Of a stretch of 24,230 bases of DNA, positions 15,251 through 23,875 are shown piece by piece. This stretch comes from Desulfuromusa sp. Lineage in GTDB: Bacteria; Desulfobacterota; Desulfuromonadia; Desulfuromonadales; Geopsychrobacteraceae. Position 1 is the first letter of the stretch, and every line of letters begins with the position of its first letter. The notes beneath the pieces were generated by a model. The model had not been told where the DNA came from, ran no database searches, and worked only from the letters and a program-made list of their open reading frames with translations. Both the position numbers and the translations under genes were made by a program. The stretch spans positions 1-24,230 of the forward strand of contig JAKIUD010000049.1 of assembly GCA_021647765.1 (NCBI GenBank), in the 5' to 3' direction.

Positions 15251-15935
15251 GGACTTGCTCGGGAGGACCAATCTCGACAATTTCTCCCTCTGCCATAAAT
15301 ATCACTCGATCTGCAACTTGCTGGGCAAACTGCATTTCGTGAGTGACACATATCATGGTCATTCCCGACTCAGCCAGATCAATCATCACATCCAGAACTT
15401 CTTTGATCATTTCGGGATCCAAGGCAGAGGTTGGTTCATCAAACAGCATAATTTTAGGTTCCATTGCCAAAGCGCGTGCAATCGCAACCCGTTGCTTTTG
15501 CCCTCCCGATATTTGCCCGGGATATTTCGCTGCCAGATCAGCAATTCCCACCCGGTCGAGTAAGACGATTGACTGTTCTATAGCTTTAACTTCAGGGATT
15601 TTACTTAACCAGATCGGCCCAAGAGTGCAATTTTCTAGAACGGTCAGATGGGGAAACAGGTTAAAATTTTGAAACAGCATACCAACATTTGTCCGGATGA
15701 TATCGGCACTTTTTTTATCATTTTCAAGCTTCTCACCGAAGATTGAAATTGATCCTTCCTGATGCTTTTCCAGATGATTAATACAACGAATCAAAGTTGA
15801 TTTTCCCGACCCCGAAGGACCGCAAACCACAATAATTTCTTTTTCCAGAATAGTCAGTGAAATATCCTTCAGAACATGGAAATCGTCAAACCACTTGTTC
15901 AGTCCGCTGATCTCGATTGCAGTTCTTTCAGACAT
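15192..15935 (-). CDS. aapP: General L-amino-acid ABC transporter ATP-binding protein AapP
   Basis: The ATPase that powers amino-acid import through AapQ and AapM at the inner membrane. The 247-aa protein has Walker A GPSGSGKST (39-47), Q-loop Gln89, ABC signature SGGQKQR (143-149), Walker B IMLFDEP (162-168) and the switch His in CVTHEMQFA. I chose the ATG at 15935, which has AGGAG 6 bases upstream, over one at 15980 that abuts the aapM stop. It is the last gene of a four-gene operon, 45 bases after aapM. Its final 59 bases overlap the 3' end of the convergent MmgE/PrpD gene, and I see no terminator between them. Confidence 0.95.
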   Translation of the reverse strand: MSERTAIEISGLNKWFDDFHVLKDISLTILEKEIIVVCGPSGSGKSTLIRCINHLEKHQEGSISIFGEKLENDKKSADIIRTNVGMLFQNFNLFPHLTVLENCTLGPIWLSKIPEVKAIEQSIVLLDRVGIADLAAKYPGQISGGQKQRVAIARALAMEPKIMLFDEPTSALDPEMIKEVLDVMIDLAESGMTMICVTHEMQFAQQVADRVIFMAEGEIVEIGPPEQVLKNPKWDRTSQFLEHILSH

Positions 15936-15980
15936 ATTATCTCCTGATTTTTTATTTCCCGATTCACTGTTGATGGTCAT

Positions 15981-17321
15981 CTACTTATTCTTTAATTTTT
16001 TTTCTAGTCGATGACTGTATTGCGACATAGAGTAACAAAAAATAAAAAATAAAATAGAAATAGCGATCAGTGGTTCAGTGTGCAGGCCAAGCCAATTTTT
16101 ATCAATTGAAATATTTCTAGCCATCAACATAATATCAAAGAGCCCGATAATCGATACCAGAGTTGTGTCTTTGAACAAACTGATAAACGAAGTCACTATG
16201 TTGGGAATCATGGCTCTCAATGCCTGGGGTAGAATAATAAAGGCCATGGTATACCAATAGCCTAAACCCACTGATTTAGCCGCCTCAAATTGACCCGGAG
16301 GGATACCCTGTAAGCCCCCTCTCACAGTTTCTGCCATATAAGCACCAGCAAACACACATACAGCCACAAGCACTTGAACCAATTTATTAAGCTCCATCGT
16401 ATTGGGAAAAAACAACGGCAGCATCGTAACCGACATGAATAAAACCGTTATCAATGGAACCGATCGAACCAGCTCAATTGTGCAAATTGAAAGCCACCGA
16501 AATACCGGCATATGGGAACGCCGACCAAGGGCAAGAAGAATCCCGATTGGTAATGCCATCACAATTGAAAAACCGGAAATAATCAAGGTCAGGAAAAGAC
16601 CTCCCCAGGAATCAACTTCTACCAGGAGCAGAGTCAGGTTCTGAAACAAGAAAGCAAGCAAAACTGTCACCGTCAACCAGCATAGTAGCCGTCCCAAAAG
16701 GGCGGCTCTTCTTTGGTAGAAACGCCCTATTAATGGCTCAAGATATTCTCCAAGAATTTTACGATCCAGGTAGATCAAGCCAATGTTGATATACAATATC
16801 AATAAATATGCCAGGCCTACGCAGGCAACAATATAGTTAAACTGGTTATCACTTCCGCCTAAAAATAAAAAATTAGCCAAAAAAGGGAACAGGGTAATAG
16901 CACTCAGTGCGATCAATATTTTTTGCTCTACTCTTTTAAATGCCAACGGCACGAGCCAGAGGATGCCAAGACCAAAACCAAGGTTGATTCGCCACTGTTG
17001 ATCATTCGGGTAGCGGCCATAGATCAGACCGTTAAACCATTGAATAACCCCGGGCCAACAGGCACCATCAGGGCTGGCATTCAAACACTCGCGACGATTG
17101 GAAGCCGACCATACTGCATCAAAAATTGCCCAATCCAGAAAAGGTTTTATCAGCATAAACAATAGAGTAAAAACAGAGACTGTTAACAGAGTATTCCAAA
17201 TATTACTGAATAGATGTTTTTTTAGCCGGCCAATAAAACCATCAACGGGTACAGCCGGAAGCCTGCTTGGTTTAGGAATAAATTCCAACAATTCAGGCTT
17301 AGAAATCGATTGGTTGCCCAT
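15981..17321 (-). CDS. aapM: General L-amino-acid ABC transporter permease AapM
   Basis: The second inner-membrane permease of the Aap/Bzt importer (446 aa). It has a long N-terminal segment with a first helix (about 40-65) and a periplasmic loop containing two cysteines (CLNASPDGACWPG), further helices, and a C-terminal HisM-type permease domain. That domain has the EAA loop EAAKSVGLGYWYTMAF and PQALRAMIPN that contacts the ATPase. It is longer than the rhizobial AapM I recall and closer to BztC. Its ATG is 4 bases after the aapQ stop, so translation is coupled. Confidence 0.92.
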   Translation of the reverse strand: MGNQSISKPELLEFIPKPSRLPAVPVDGFIGRLKKHLFSNIWNTLLTVSVFTLLFMLIKPFLDWAIFDAVWSASNRRECLNASPDGACWPGVIQWFNGLIYGRYPNDQQWRINLGFGLGILWLVPLAFKRVEQKILIALSAITLFPFLANFLFLGGSDNQFNYIVACVGLAYLLILYINIGLIYLDRKILGEYLEPLIGRFYQRRAALLGRLLCWLTVTVLLAFLFQNLTLLLVEVDSWGGLFLTLIISGFSIVMALPIGILLALGRRSHMPVFRWLSICTIELVRSVPLITVLFMSVTMLPLFFPNTMELNKLVQVLVAVCVFAGAYMAETVRGGLQGIPPGQFEAAKSVGLGYWYTMAFIILPQALRAMIPNIVTSFISLFKDTTLVSIIGLFDIMLMARNISIDKNWLGLHTEPLIAISILFFIFCYSMSQYSHRLEKKLKNK

Positions 17322-17325
17322 ATCA

Positions 17326-18501
17326 TCACTCCTGCAGTTGAATTCGTTGATTGTATAAATTCAACAAAAATGAAATCAGCAAACTGGTAATCATATAGAA
17401 CCCCATCACCATGATGACAATTTCGATTGCACGACCCGTCTGGTTGAGTGAAGTTTGCATATAGACTGAGACCAGTTCTGGGAAACCAACCGCAACAGCC
17501 AGGGAAGACTCTTTCACGGTAGTTAACCAGGCATTAATCATTGGTGGCAAAATAGCACGTGCAGCCTGGGGGATAACAACCAGACGCAGAGTTTTAAAAC
17601 GGGAAAACCCAATCGCTGTAGCCGCCTCCCGCTGACCCGAATCGATAGATTGAATACCGGCACGAACCATTTCACCTATGGTTGCAGAACGATATATCGT
17701 CATGGAAATAAACGCCGCCATAAAAGCGATGGGAAAGTAGAATCCATCTTGAAAATTAAACCCTTGCAGGGTTGGGACAGACCAATGCAAAGGTTTTCCT
17801 GTTGCGATAAAAATGATTGTCACAAAAACCAGCAGGGCGAAAAGAGCGGGTCGATAAACGGCTTTATGTTGACCGCTCTGCCGCTTATATTCTCGCGACC
17901 ATCTACACAAAACAAATGAACCAACAGCGGCAAAAACAATAGCCATTAAAGTCCAGCTGAAATTTGCTTCAAAAACCGGTGCAGGCAAGTAAAATCCCCG
18001 ATTGTTCAGAAAGAAGAGATTTAAAAAGCCATAGCCCTGTCTCGGTCCTGGAAGAGTGGAAAAAACGACGATGAACCAAAAGACAATTTGAATCAGCAGC
18101 GGCACATTACGAACAAACTCGACATACCAGCGAGCAAGTTGAGCGACCAACAGGTTGCGCGACAGTCGCATGATGCCGACGATAAAACCGAGTAAAGTCG
18201 AAAAAAGAATAATCAGTGCCGATAAAATCAGGGTATTGGTTATCCCGACAAGGTACACCCGGCCATAGGACATACTTGGATCATAGGGAACAATTGACCA
18301 GCCGATGTCGAATCCTGCGGTAGAGCTGAAAAAATCAAAGCCAAAGGGTAGATCCATCTGGTGGAGATTATTGACAATATTAGAGTACAGGTAATACCCG
18401 GTACTGAAAACAATGAGTATTGCCAACCCTTGGGTAACTTTTGCACGGATCGCCGAATCATAAATCAATTCTTTGGCTGTCATCGTTGTATGGAGTCTCA
18501 T
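17326..18501 (-). CDS. aapQ: General L-amino-acid ABC transporter permease AapQ
   Basis: The first inner-membrane permease of the Aap/Bzt importer (391 aa from this start). It has an N-terminal helix (about 20-40), the family motif FVRNVPLLIQIVFWF, a helix pair with a charged linker (WSREYKRQ), and the coupling loop EAATAIGFSRFKTLRL with PQAARAILPPM. The start is unclear: the frame opens at TTG 18522, with ATG at 18501 and 18483, and none has a visible ribosome-binding site. This is odd for a gene behind a stable hairpin, and fits lower expression than the binding protein. Confidence 0.9.
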   Translation of the reverse strand: MRLHTTMTAKELIYDSAIRAKVTQGLAILIVFSTGYYLYSNIVNNLHQMDLPFGFDFFSSTAGFDIGWSIVPYDPSMSYGRVYLVGITNTLILSALIILFSTLLGFIVGIMRLSRNLLVAQLARWYVEFVRNVPLLIQIVFWFIVVFSTLPGPRQGYGFLNLFFLNNRGFYLPAPVFEANFSWTLMAIVFAAVGSFVLCRWSREYKRQSGQHKAVYRPALFALLVFVTIIFIATGKPLHWSVPTLQGFNFQDGFYFPIAFMAAFISMTIYRSATIGEMVRAGIQSIDSGQREAATAIGFSRFKTLRLVVIPQAARAILPPMINAWLTTVKESSLAVAVGFPELVSVYMQTSLNQTGRAIEIVIMVMGFYMITSLLISFLLNLYNQRIQLQE

Positions 18502-18533
18502 ATGAAGTAAAAGGTGGGTCAACAGACACAGCT

Positions 18534-18567
18534 AACGACGCAGAGAGAACTTCCTCTCTGCGTCGTT
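18534..18567 (-). terminator. Stable hairpin between aapJ and aapQ
   Basis: A perfect 14-bp stem, AACGACGCAGAGAG (18534-18547) with CTCTCTGCGTCGTT (18554-18567), around a 6-base loop. On the transcribed minus strand it is followed by only TT, so it is better read as a partial terminator or an mRNA-stabilising structure protecting aapJ. On the plus strand a T-run at 18566-18572 follows. Confidence 0.7.
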
Positions 18568-18578
18568 TTTTTAAGTGT

Positions 18579-19622
18579 TTAACGGAAAGATTTAGAATAA
18601 AGCAAACCACCGTTTGTCCACAACTCATTCAGAGTTCCGGCACGATCAAGAGCCAACGCAGTATCTGGACCAAGATTACGATCGTAGAGTTCAGCATAGT
18701 TACCGACTTGCTTGATCACTTGATAGGCCCAGTCTGCCGGCAAGCCCAGCCCTTTATTCAAATCACCCTCTACGCCAAGAAGACGTTTAACGACAGGGTT
18801 AGTCGAGGTTTTACGAATCTCATCAACATTCTGTGAGTTAATCCCCAGCTCCTCAGCTTCAAGCAAGACATTAAAAGTCCACTTAACAACATTGGCCCAA
18901 GCACTGTCATTCTGACGAACAGCAAAAGAGAGGGCTTCTTTTGAAATAGTCTCTGGGAGGACAAAATAGTCATCAGGATTTGGTGCGGTTGAACGGGCAG
19001 CGGCCAACCCGGATCTGTCATTCGTCATGACATCGCAATTATTATTGAAAAAAGCAGTATTCCGTACGCCCGAATCATCGAACACAACCGGAGTCATCTT
19101 CAGATTATGGGTTCGATTAAAGTCGGTAAGATTGAGTTCAGAGGAAGTTCCCGTTAAAACACAAACTGTCGCACCCTTGAGTTCAAGGGCAGATTTGATG
19201 CCACTATCCTTACGAACCATAAACCCCTGTCCGTCATAGAAATAGGTCTCGAGAAAATCGAGCCCCTGGCTGGTATCCCGAGAGAGTGTCCAGGTCATCC
19301 CCTTAGACAGGAGATCGCCAGCACCACTTTTGATTGAGGTAAAACTCTGCGCCCACTGTACCGAGTTAAATTTGACCTTATCTTTATCGCCGAAGACAGC
19401 AGCGGCAACACTACGGCAAATATCGATATCCATCCCCGACCATTTTCCAGTTTTATCTACGGTATAAAAGCCGACAAATGAGTTGCCGATGATGCAATTT
19501 AAATAGCCACGATCCTGCACAGTTTTGAGAGTCGATTCAGCAGCACTTGCCGGAACTTGAGAAAATACCATTCCGCAAAGCGCAATCATTGCAATGAACA
19601 AGGTCTTAGTCATGTTTTTCAT
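18579..19622 (-). CDS. aapJ: General L-amino-acid ABC transporter periplasmic binding protein AapJ
   Basis: The periplasmic receptor of the Aap/Bzt importer (347 aa), which binds a broad set of L-amino acids. A Sec signal peptide (MKNMTKTLFIAMIALCGMVF) ends near PASAAEST, cleaved about residue 28. The mature protein has the family core RGYLNCIIGN, GMDIDICRSVAAAVFGD, TWTLSRDTSQGLDF and TGTSSELNLTDF, and ends YAELYDRNLGP with GGLLYSKSFR. The ATG start has AGGAGG 7 bases upstream, the strongest ribosome-binding site in the operon. It is the first gene; a stable hairpin separates it from the permeases, the usual way to make more binding protein than membrane components. Confidence 0.95.
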   Translation of the reverse strand: MKNMTKTLFIAMIALCGMVFSQVPASAAESTLKTVQDRGYLNCIIGNSFVGFYTVDKTGKWSGMDIDICRSVAAAVFGDKDKVKFNSVQWAQSFTSIKSGAGDLLSKGMTWTLSRDTSQGLDFLETYFYDGQGFMVRKDSGIKSALELKGATVCVLTGTSSELNLTDFNRTHNLKMTPVVFDDSGVRNTAFFNNNCDVMTNDRSGLAAARSTAPNPDDYFVLPETISKEALSFAVRQNDSAWANVVKWTFNVLLEAEELGINSQNVDEIRKTSTNPVVKRLLGVEGDLNKGLGLPADWAYQVIKQVGNYAELYDRNLGPDTALALDRAGTLNELWTNGGLLYSKSFR

Positions 19623-19666
19623 TTCATTCCTCCTGATTAAAGATTGAGTGAGATTTGATCTGATGA

Positions 19667-19685
19667 CATCATGTTAGACATGATG
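19667..19685. promoter_or_regulatory. Perfect palindrome upstream of aapJ, candidate operator
   Basis: CATCATGT-TAG-ACATGATG, 8-bp arms with a 3-base centre, 45 bases before the aapJ start codon. Its size and position suit a dimeric repressor, but which one is unknown. I could not place a convincing promoter around it. Confidence 0.5.
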
Positions 19686-19789
19686 GTAAAAGAGATCTTG
19701 AAGACATAATTTTATGAGCGATATTTATACCTCACCATAACAAGAAAGTAAAATAATGTTTTATCATCAGAATTGATAGTATTCGGTAA

Positions 19790-19895
19790 CTCCGTTTTCG
19801 GATCCCGAAGGGCAAGGAGGTCGGGCGTCTTTCTTTGCTTCGTTTCTTTGGACGTACAAAGAAACGAAGGCGTCGGGCGGGGACGCAACCCCGCA
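19790..19895. repeat. Palindromic intergenic element
   Basis: The core is a perfect 13-bp inverted repeat, CTTCGTTTCTTTG (19838-19850) and CAAAGAAACGAAG (19857-19869), with a 6-base loop. A GCGGGG/CCCCGC hairpin (19877-19894) follows. The GC-rich flanks differ from the surrounding AT-rich sequence. It resembles the CTTTCTTTGCTT-type REP/ERIC-like repeats of many proteobacteria. The rest of 19623-20110 holds no supported gene. Confidence 0.65.
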
Positions 19896-20110
19896 AACTT
19901 GATTTCATTTCGCAAAGGGTAAGAGTCACAAACCAGGATTTTATCTATTGCTACTTCGAAAAAAGAGTTGTCCGTATTATTTCAATCAGTCATCCGGTTC
20001 TTATTCATTTTTTTGGGGTGAACTCCTGGCTCTTTAAAGGTTGATAAAATGTACTCCTCAAAGGATCCCTCCTACCTTGTACCTTTTTTTCTTGAAGAGC
20101 TGCCAAACTA

Positions 20111-20142
20111 AAGAATGCCGCTGTTTACACAGCGGCATTCTT
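20111..20142 (-). terminator. Terminator after amtB
   Basis: A perfect 14-bp stem, AAGAATGCCGCTGT with ACAGCGGCATTCTT, around a 4-base loop, 34 bases after the amtB stop. On the minus strand TTCTTTAGTTT follows, a short and broken U-tract. Confidence 0.75.
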
Positions 20143-20175
20143 ATCACTCAAGTACTTCAGGTCGTACCACTGCGA

Positions 20176-21528
20176 CTATCTCTGCACCGAAGACGACATA
20201 TAACCAGAGATCCCCGAGGAACCACCGATACTGACCCGTTGGAAATCGGGGTAGGCTTCCATTCCAATCTCACAGGAGTCACAACCGAGCATTTCGTCCT
20301 CTTCACTAACCCGGATACCGATCGTGTATTTAAGGATTAACCAGGTGATAGAGGTGGTAATAATGACGAAAACGGCGGTTGCAATAACACCAATCAGCTG
20401 GGTGAGAAAACTGGCGTCTGGATTGGTAATTGGAACAGCAAGGGTGCCCCAGACACCACAGACAAGGTGAACTGAGAGTGCTCCAACAACATCATCAATC
20501 TTGAGTTTGTCGAAAAACGGAACTGCAAGAACGACCAGAACACCACCGACACCACCAATCAGAACAGCGGCTCCTAATGATGGAGTTGCTGGCTCTGCGG
20601 TAATAGATACGAGTCCGGCCAAGGCGCCGTTTAAGGCCATGGTGACGTCAACTTTTTTGTACATGATCTGAACCATGATCATGGCAGCAATCATCCCTCC
20701 ACAGGCTGCCATGTTGGTATTGACCATTACGTTGGACATTTCAATTGCGGATGCGGCATCACCCAGAGCCAGAACAGAGCCACCGTTAAATCCGTACCAC
20801 CCCATCCAGAGGATGAAGGTTCCCAGTGTAGCCATGGGAATATTAGAACCAGGGATGGGATTAACCTGACCACCTTTGCCATATTTACCTTTTCGTGCAC
20901 CAAGGATAATGGCTCCGGTCAAAGCAGCCCAACCGCCGACAGAATGAACAATCGTGGAACCAGCATAGTCAGAGAAACCCATCTCAGACAACCAACCACC
21001 ACCCCAGCCCCAGGATCCCTGGATGGGGTAGATAAAACCGGTTAAAACAACACAAAAAGCCAAAAAACCCCAGAGCTTGATTCGCTCAGCAACACAGCCA
21101 GAAACAACCGAACAGGCGGCACCACAGAACACCATCTGGAAAAACCAGTCAGAGGCACTGGAATATCCACTGGAATAATCCCCAGCAAGAGCGGCGGTAT
21201 CGTTAGCACTCCAAAGACCGAAGCTCCCCATAAATCCACCATCAACATTGGCATACATTAAATTATAGCCAACGATATAAAACAGAATGCCAGCGATTCC
21301 GAACAGGGAGATATTTTTAAGACAGATGGTGGCAACGTTCTTGGAGCGAACCAGTCCGGCTTCGAGCATGGCAAAGCCAGCAGCCATCCACATGACTAAA
21401 ATTCCCATCACTAGAAAAGAAAATGTATTGAGGATATAGGTCATCTCAGAAACCGGGGCATCTTCGGCCAAAACCAGAGTGGGCAACAGCAGCAACCCGG
21501 TGAGTAGGACAGCAATGAGCTTTTTCAT
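20176..21528 (-). CDS. amtB: Ammonium transporter AmtB
   Basis: A trimeric inner-membrane ammonium channel (450 aa) that works when ammonium is scarce. A cleavable signal peptide (MKKLIAVLLTGLLLLPTLVLA) precedes about eleven membrane helices. Family landmarks are GFAMLEAGLVRSKN, the twin pore histidines in STIVHSVGGW and SVHLVCGVWGTL, and the aromatic gate region around WFFQMVFCGAACSVVSG. A cytoplasmic tail of about 45 residues ends the protein. I chose ATG 21528 with AGGAG about 9 bases upstream; the frame opens nine codons earlier without a ribosome-binding site. It follows glnK by 51 bases and shares its sigma-54 promoter, so GlnK probably plugs this channel when nitrogen is plentiful. Confidence 0.95.
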   Translation of the reverse strand: MKKLIAVLLTGLLLLPTLVLAEDAPVSEMTYILNTFSFLVMGILVMWMAAGFAMLEAGLVRSKNVATICLKNISLFGIAGILFYIVGYNLMYANVDGGFMGSFGLWSANDTAALAGDYSSGYSSASDWFFQMVFCGAACSVVSGCVAERIKLWGFLAFCVVLTGFIYPIQGSWGWGGGWLSEMGFSDYAGSTIVHSVGGWAALTGAIILGARKGKYGKGGQVNPIPGSNIPMATLGTFILWMGWYGFNGGSVLALGDAASAIEMSNVMVNTNMAACGGMIAAMIMVQIMYKKVDVTMALNGALAGLVSITAEPATPSLGAAVLIGGVGGVLVVLAVPFFDKLKIDDVVGALSVHLVCGVWGTLAVPITNPDASFLTQLIGVIATAVFVIITTSITWLILKYTIGIRVSEEDEMLGCDSCEIGMEAYPDFQRVSIGGSSGISGYMSSSVQR

Positions 21529-21579
21529 CTTTTGTTCTCCTTTTATATTGGACATTTGAATAAAACGCTTATCTATCGG

Positions 21580-21918
21580 TTAAAGGGAATCGTCGCCTGT
21601 CTCTCCGGTACGAATCCGAATCGACTGCTCTATAGCACTGACAAAGATCTTGCCATCGCCAATCCGGCCAGTGTTGCCTTCGCGCTGAACGGCAGAAACA
21701 ACGGCTTCGACTTGATCTGAGGAAACCACCAGTTCAATTTTTAGTTTTGGAATAAAATCAATCTGATATTCAGCGCCCCGATAAAGTTCTGTGTGCCCCT
21801 TCTGGCGACCAAACCCACGCACTTCACTGACAGTCATCCCGTTGATACCCAGATCGCAAATTGCGGCTTTAACATCGTCTAACTTGAACGGCTTGATAAT
21901 GCATTCCACCTTTTTCAT
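21580..21918 (-). CDS. glnK: PII nitrogen signal protein GlnK
   Basis: A 112-aa trimeric PII protein that reads 2-oxoglutarate and ATP/ADP levels. It has the full-length T-loop with Tyr51 (GHTELYRGAEYQIDF), the site of uridylylation by GlnD in proteobacteria, and the B-loop VQREGNTGRIGDGKIFV followed by the C-terminal signature. The ATG start has AAAGGAG 9 bases upstream. It is named glnK rather than glnB because it is cotranscribed with amtB; sequence alone does not separate the two. Confidence 0.95.
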   Translation of the reverse strand: MKKVECIIKPFKLDDVKAAICDLGINGMTVSEVRGFGRQKGHTELYRGAEYQIDFIPKLKIELVVSSDQVEAVVSAVQREGNTGRIGDGKIFVSAIEQSIRIRTGETGDDSL

Positions 21919-21980
21919 CCTGAAGTTCTCCTTTCAAAATCATTCACAGTTTCCAGTCATGCCATCAACAACCACCAATC

Positions 21981-21996
21981 GCACCTACCGTGCCAA
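21981..21996 (-). promoter_or_regulatory. Sigma-54 promoter of glnK-amtB
   Basis: The minus strand reads TTGGCACGGTAGGTGC, against consensus YTGGCACGNNNNTTGC. The -24 GG and -12 GC are correctly spaced, with one mismatch (G for T). The predicted start is about 50 bases before the glnK ATG. Confidence 0.85.
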
Positions 21997-22047
21997 AACA
22001 ATAACCATATGTTTTTACTAACTATTTTTATTATGAATAAATCTATA

Positions 22048-22064
22048 TGCACCTTTTTTAGGCA
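22048..22064 (-). promoter_or_regulatory. Candidate NtrC-type activator site
   Basis: TGCACCTTTTTTAGGCA: one perfect TGCACC half and a degenerate second half, relative to TGCACC-N5-GGTGCA. It lies about 50-70 bases upstream of the -24 box, a plausible activator position. Confidence 0.4.
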
Positions 22065-22129
22065 AAAAACACCCTCCTGTTCAATCGATATGCAGTGGAA
22101 AATTATTTTCAAAAACGCATTCCTCATTA

Positions 22130-22158
22130 TTGACACTCGTTTCAAACAAGTGTTTAAA
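22130..22158 (+). promoter_or_regulatory. TetR-gene promoter with an embedded operator
   Basis: TTGACA, 17 bases, TTTAAA. A 21-bp near-perfect palindrome, ACACTCGTTT-C-AAACAAGTGT (22133-22153; 9 of 10 pairs), fills the spacer. This is a typical layout for TetR autorepression. Confidence 0.7.
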
Positions 22159-22196
22159 TAAAACATCTATTCCACTTATCAATTGAAAGAATCACT

Positions 22197-22832
22197 ATGG
22201 CGCAATGCGATACGAAAACCCGTATTTTGGATGGTGCTGAGCAACTGTTCGCCCGCGAAGGCTTTCATAATACTTCACTTAGAGTTCTGACCAATCTGGC
22301 TGAAGCAAACCTGGCCTCGGTCAACTATCACTTTGGTTCTAAAGAGTCCTTGCTCCAAGCGGTCATTGAACGCCGGTTGCTGCCCTTAAATAAAATCCGA
22401 GAAGAGAAAATAAGAAAAGTTCTTGCCCTTGCAGAAAAAAACTCAATCCTCCCCGGTGCGGAAGATCTATTGCGTGCGTTTATTGAGCCGACGCTTGAAT
22501 TCCGCAATTCCAGTCCCGGAGCCCGGGATTTTATTTCCCTGATCGGACGTTCACTGAGTGAACCGGATGAGACAGTTCGTAACTGTTTTCTGGATCTTGC
22601 GTCACCAATTTTGCAGGTGCTATTCAAAGCACTGCATCAGGCGCTGCCACAGCTTCCCCCGGAAATTCTGATAACACGGTTACAGTTCATCATGGGAACC
22701 ATGAGCCATGTCATGTGTATGGGCAATCATTCTGCGTTCAACAACCCGGAACTGCCTCTGCCGCTGGATCACAACACTCTGGTTGACCAATTAATGAAAT
22801 TTGTTCTTGCCGGACTTGAGGCTCCAAAATGA
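22197..22832 (+). CDS. TetR-family transcriptional regulator
   Basis: A 211-aa repressor-type regulator. The N-terminal TetR helix-turn-helix (about 8-55) reads TKTRILDGAEQLFAREGFHN with TSLRVLTNLAEANLASVNYHFGSKESLL. The C-terminal ligand and dimer domain (about 70-211) has no recognisable ligand motif and is nearest by eye to CecR/AefR-like regulators. It overlaps the downstream efflux lipoprotein by four bases (ATGA), so it very likely controls that efflux system and itself through the palindrome in its promoter. The start ATG has AAAG about 6-9 bases upstream, a weak site. Confidence 0.9.
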   Translation: MAQCDTKTRILDGAEQLFAREGFHNTSLRVLTNLAEANLASVNYHFGSKESLLQAVIERRLLPLNKIREEKIRKVLALAEKNSILPGAEDLLRAFIEPTLEFRNSSPGARDFISLIGRSLSEPDETVRNCFLDLASPILQVLFKALHQALPQLPPEILITRLQFIMGTMSHVMCMGNHSAFNNPELPLPLDHNTLVDQLMKFVLAGLEAPK

Positions 22833-23875
22833 GAGTACTGTTGCTTTCTCTACTCCTGCTCAGTGCTTGCAATCCGCTTCGACCAGAGCAGCTTAAGCTA
22901 CCTGAGTCCCCTGAAAACTATGCAACTGAGCAAACTGAGCCGGGGGTTCAATTATCGGAACGCTGGTGGACAGATTTTCACGACCTGCAATTAAATCAAC
23001 TGCAACAACAATTATTTTCCAACAATCTCGACCTGCGGCAGGCTCTGTATCGATTGCAGCAACTGGATGCATTACAAAAAATGACTGGCGCCACTCTCTG
23101 GCCGCAGCTCAATTTGAATGGTTCACTCAACCGTGACCGTTTCCCCGGAGTCCTGAGCGATACAACTTCGACCAATACGCGCATCTCCATTGCAGCTGGA
23201 TATGAAGTTGATCTGTGGAATAAACTCAGAGACAAAAACAACGCGGCTGAATTGAGGCAGCAAGCCGGGGAAAAGGACGTTCAAACGTTGCTGCTCAGCT
23301 TAAGCGCTCAACTCACTGAGCAATACTTCATCGCTGTGGAACAACGGGCACATCTGGAATTGCTTAAACAACAGGCAGTCCGCAAAAAAGAATTCCTGCA
23401 GACCGTCACTGAACGTTACCGAGTGGGGCTGTCAACCGCCACTGAGGTTTATCAGGCACAACAGAACCTGGCCACCGTCGCAACACTGGTCCCCGATCGT
23501 CAAACCTCTCTGACCCGGGCGGAAAACAGCATTGCCCTGCTCCTTGGACAGTTGCCCGGAACCATTTCTATCGACAAAAAAGAGCTGCCCCAGCTAACCA
23601 ACATTGTTGATATCGGTCTGCCGGCAAACCTGTTGCTGCGCCGTCCCGATGTTGCTGCGGCACTGCTGCAACTTCAAGCCGCAGATCGGGAACTGGCTGC
23701 CGCTCTGGCAGACCAGCTTCCAGCGATCAACCTTTCGGCAACCCTGGGGCACTCGGCAACCCATCTGACTGCCGGAAATATTGAAGGAACCCTTTGGAAT
23801 CTGGTGCTCGGACTGACACAGCCTCTATTTGACGGTGGTCGGCGAAAAGCTGAAACAGAAAAACCCGTTGTTTGA
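22829..23875 (+). pseudogene. Outer-membrane efflux lipoprotein (NodT/OprM type), 3' end replaced
   Basis: The outer-membrane channel of an RND- or MFS-type tripartite exporter. It starts with a lipoprotein signal (MRVLLLSLLLLSAC, lipid Cys14), followed by the first TolC-like repeat (about 35-230, with ERWWTDFHDLQLNQL and AAGYEVDLWNKL) and the start of the second (LLLRRPDVAAALLQL). Family members are about 450-480 aa. This one keeps homology only to about residue 342 (TQPLFDGGRRKAE), then ends in ETEKPVV and a stop. The lost part is the last about 120 residues, including helices needed for the trimeric barrel. At the break the sequence becomes impE read on the other strand. No inner-membrane pump or adaptor gene follows in the window. 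As written it is unlikely to work, unless the join is an assembly error. Confidence 0.85.

Noticed and set aside
19712..20044. Three 65-70 codon open frames across the palindromic element
   Set aside because: They cover an inverted repeat, which creates mirrored frames, and lack start signals.
23727..23840. C-terminal part of the minus-strand frame that begins as impE
   Set aside because: Beyond residue 40 it is simply the antisense of the efflux gene and matches nothing in ImpE.
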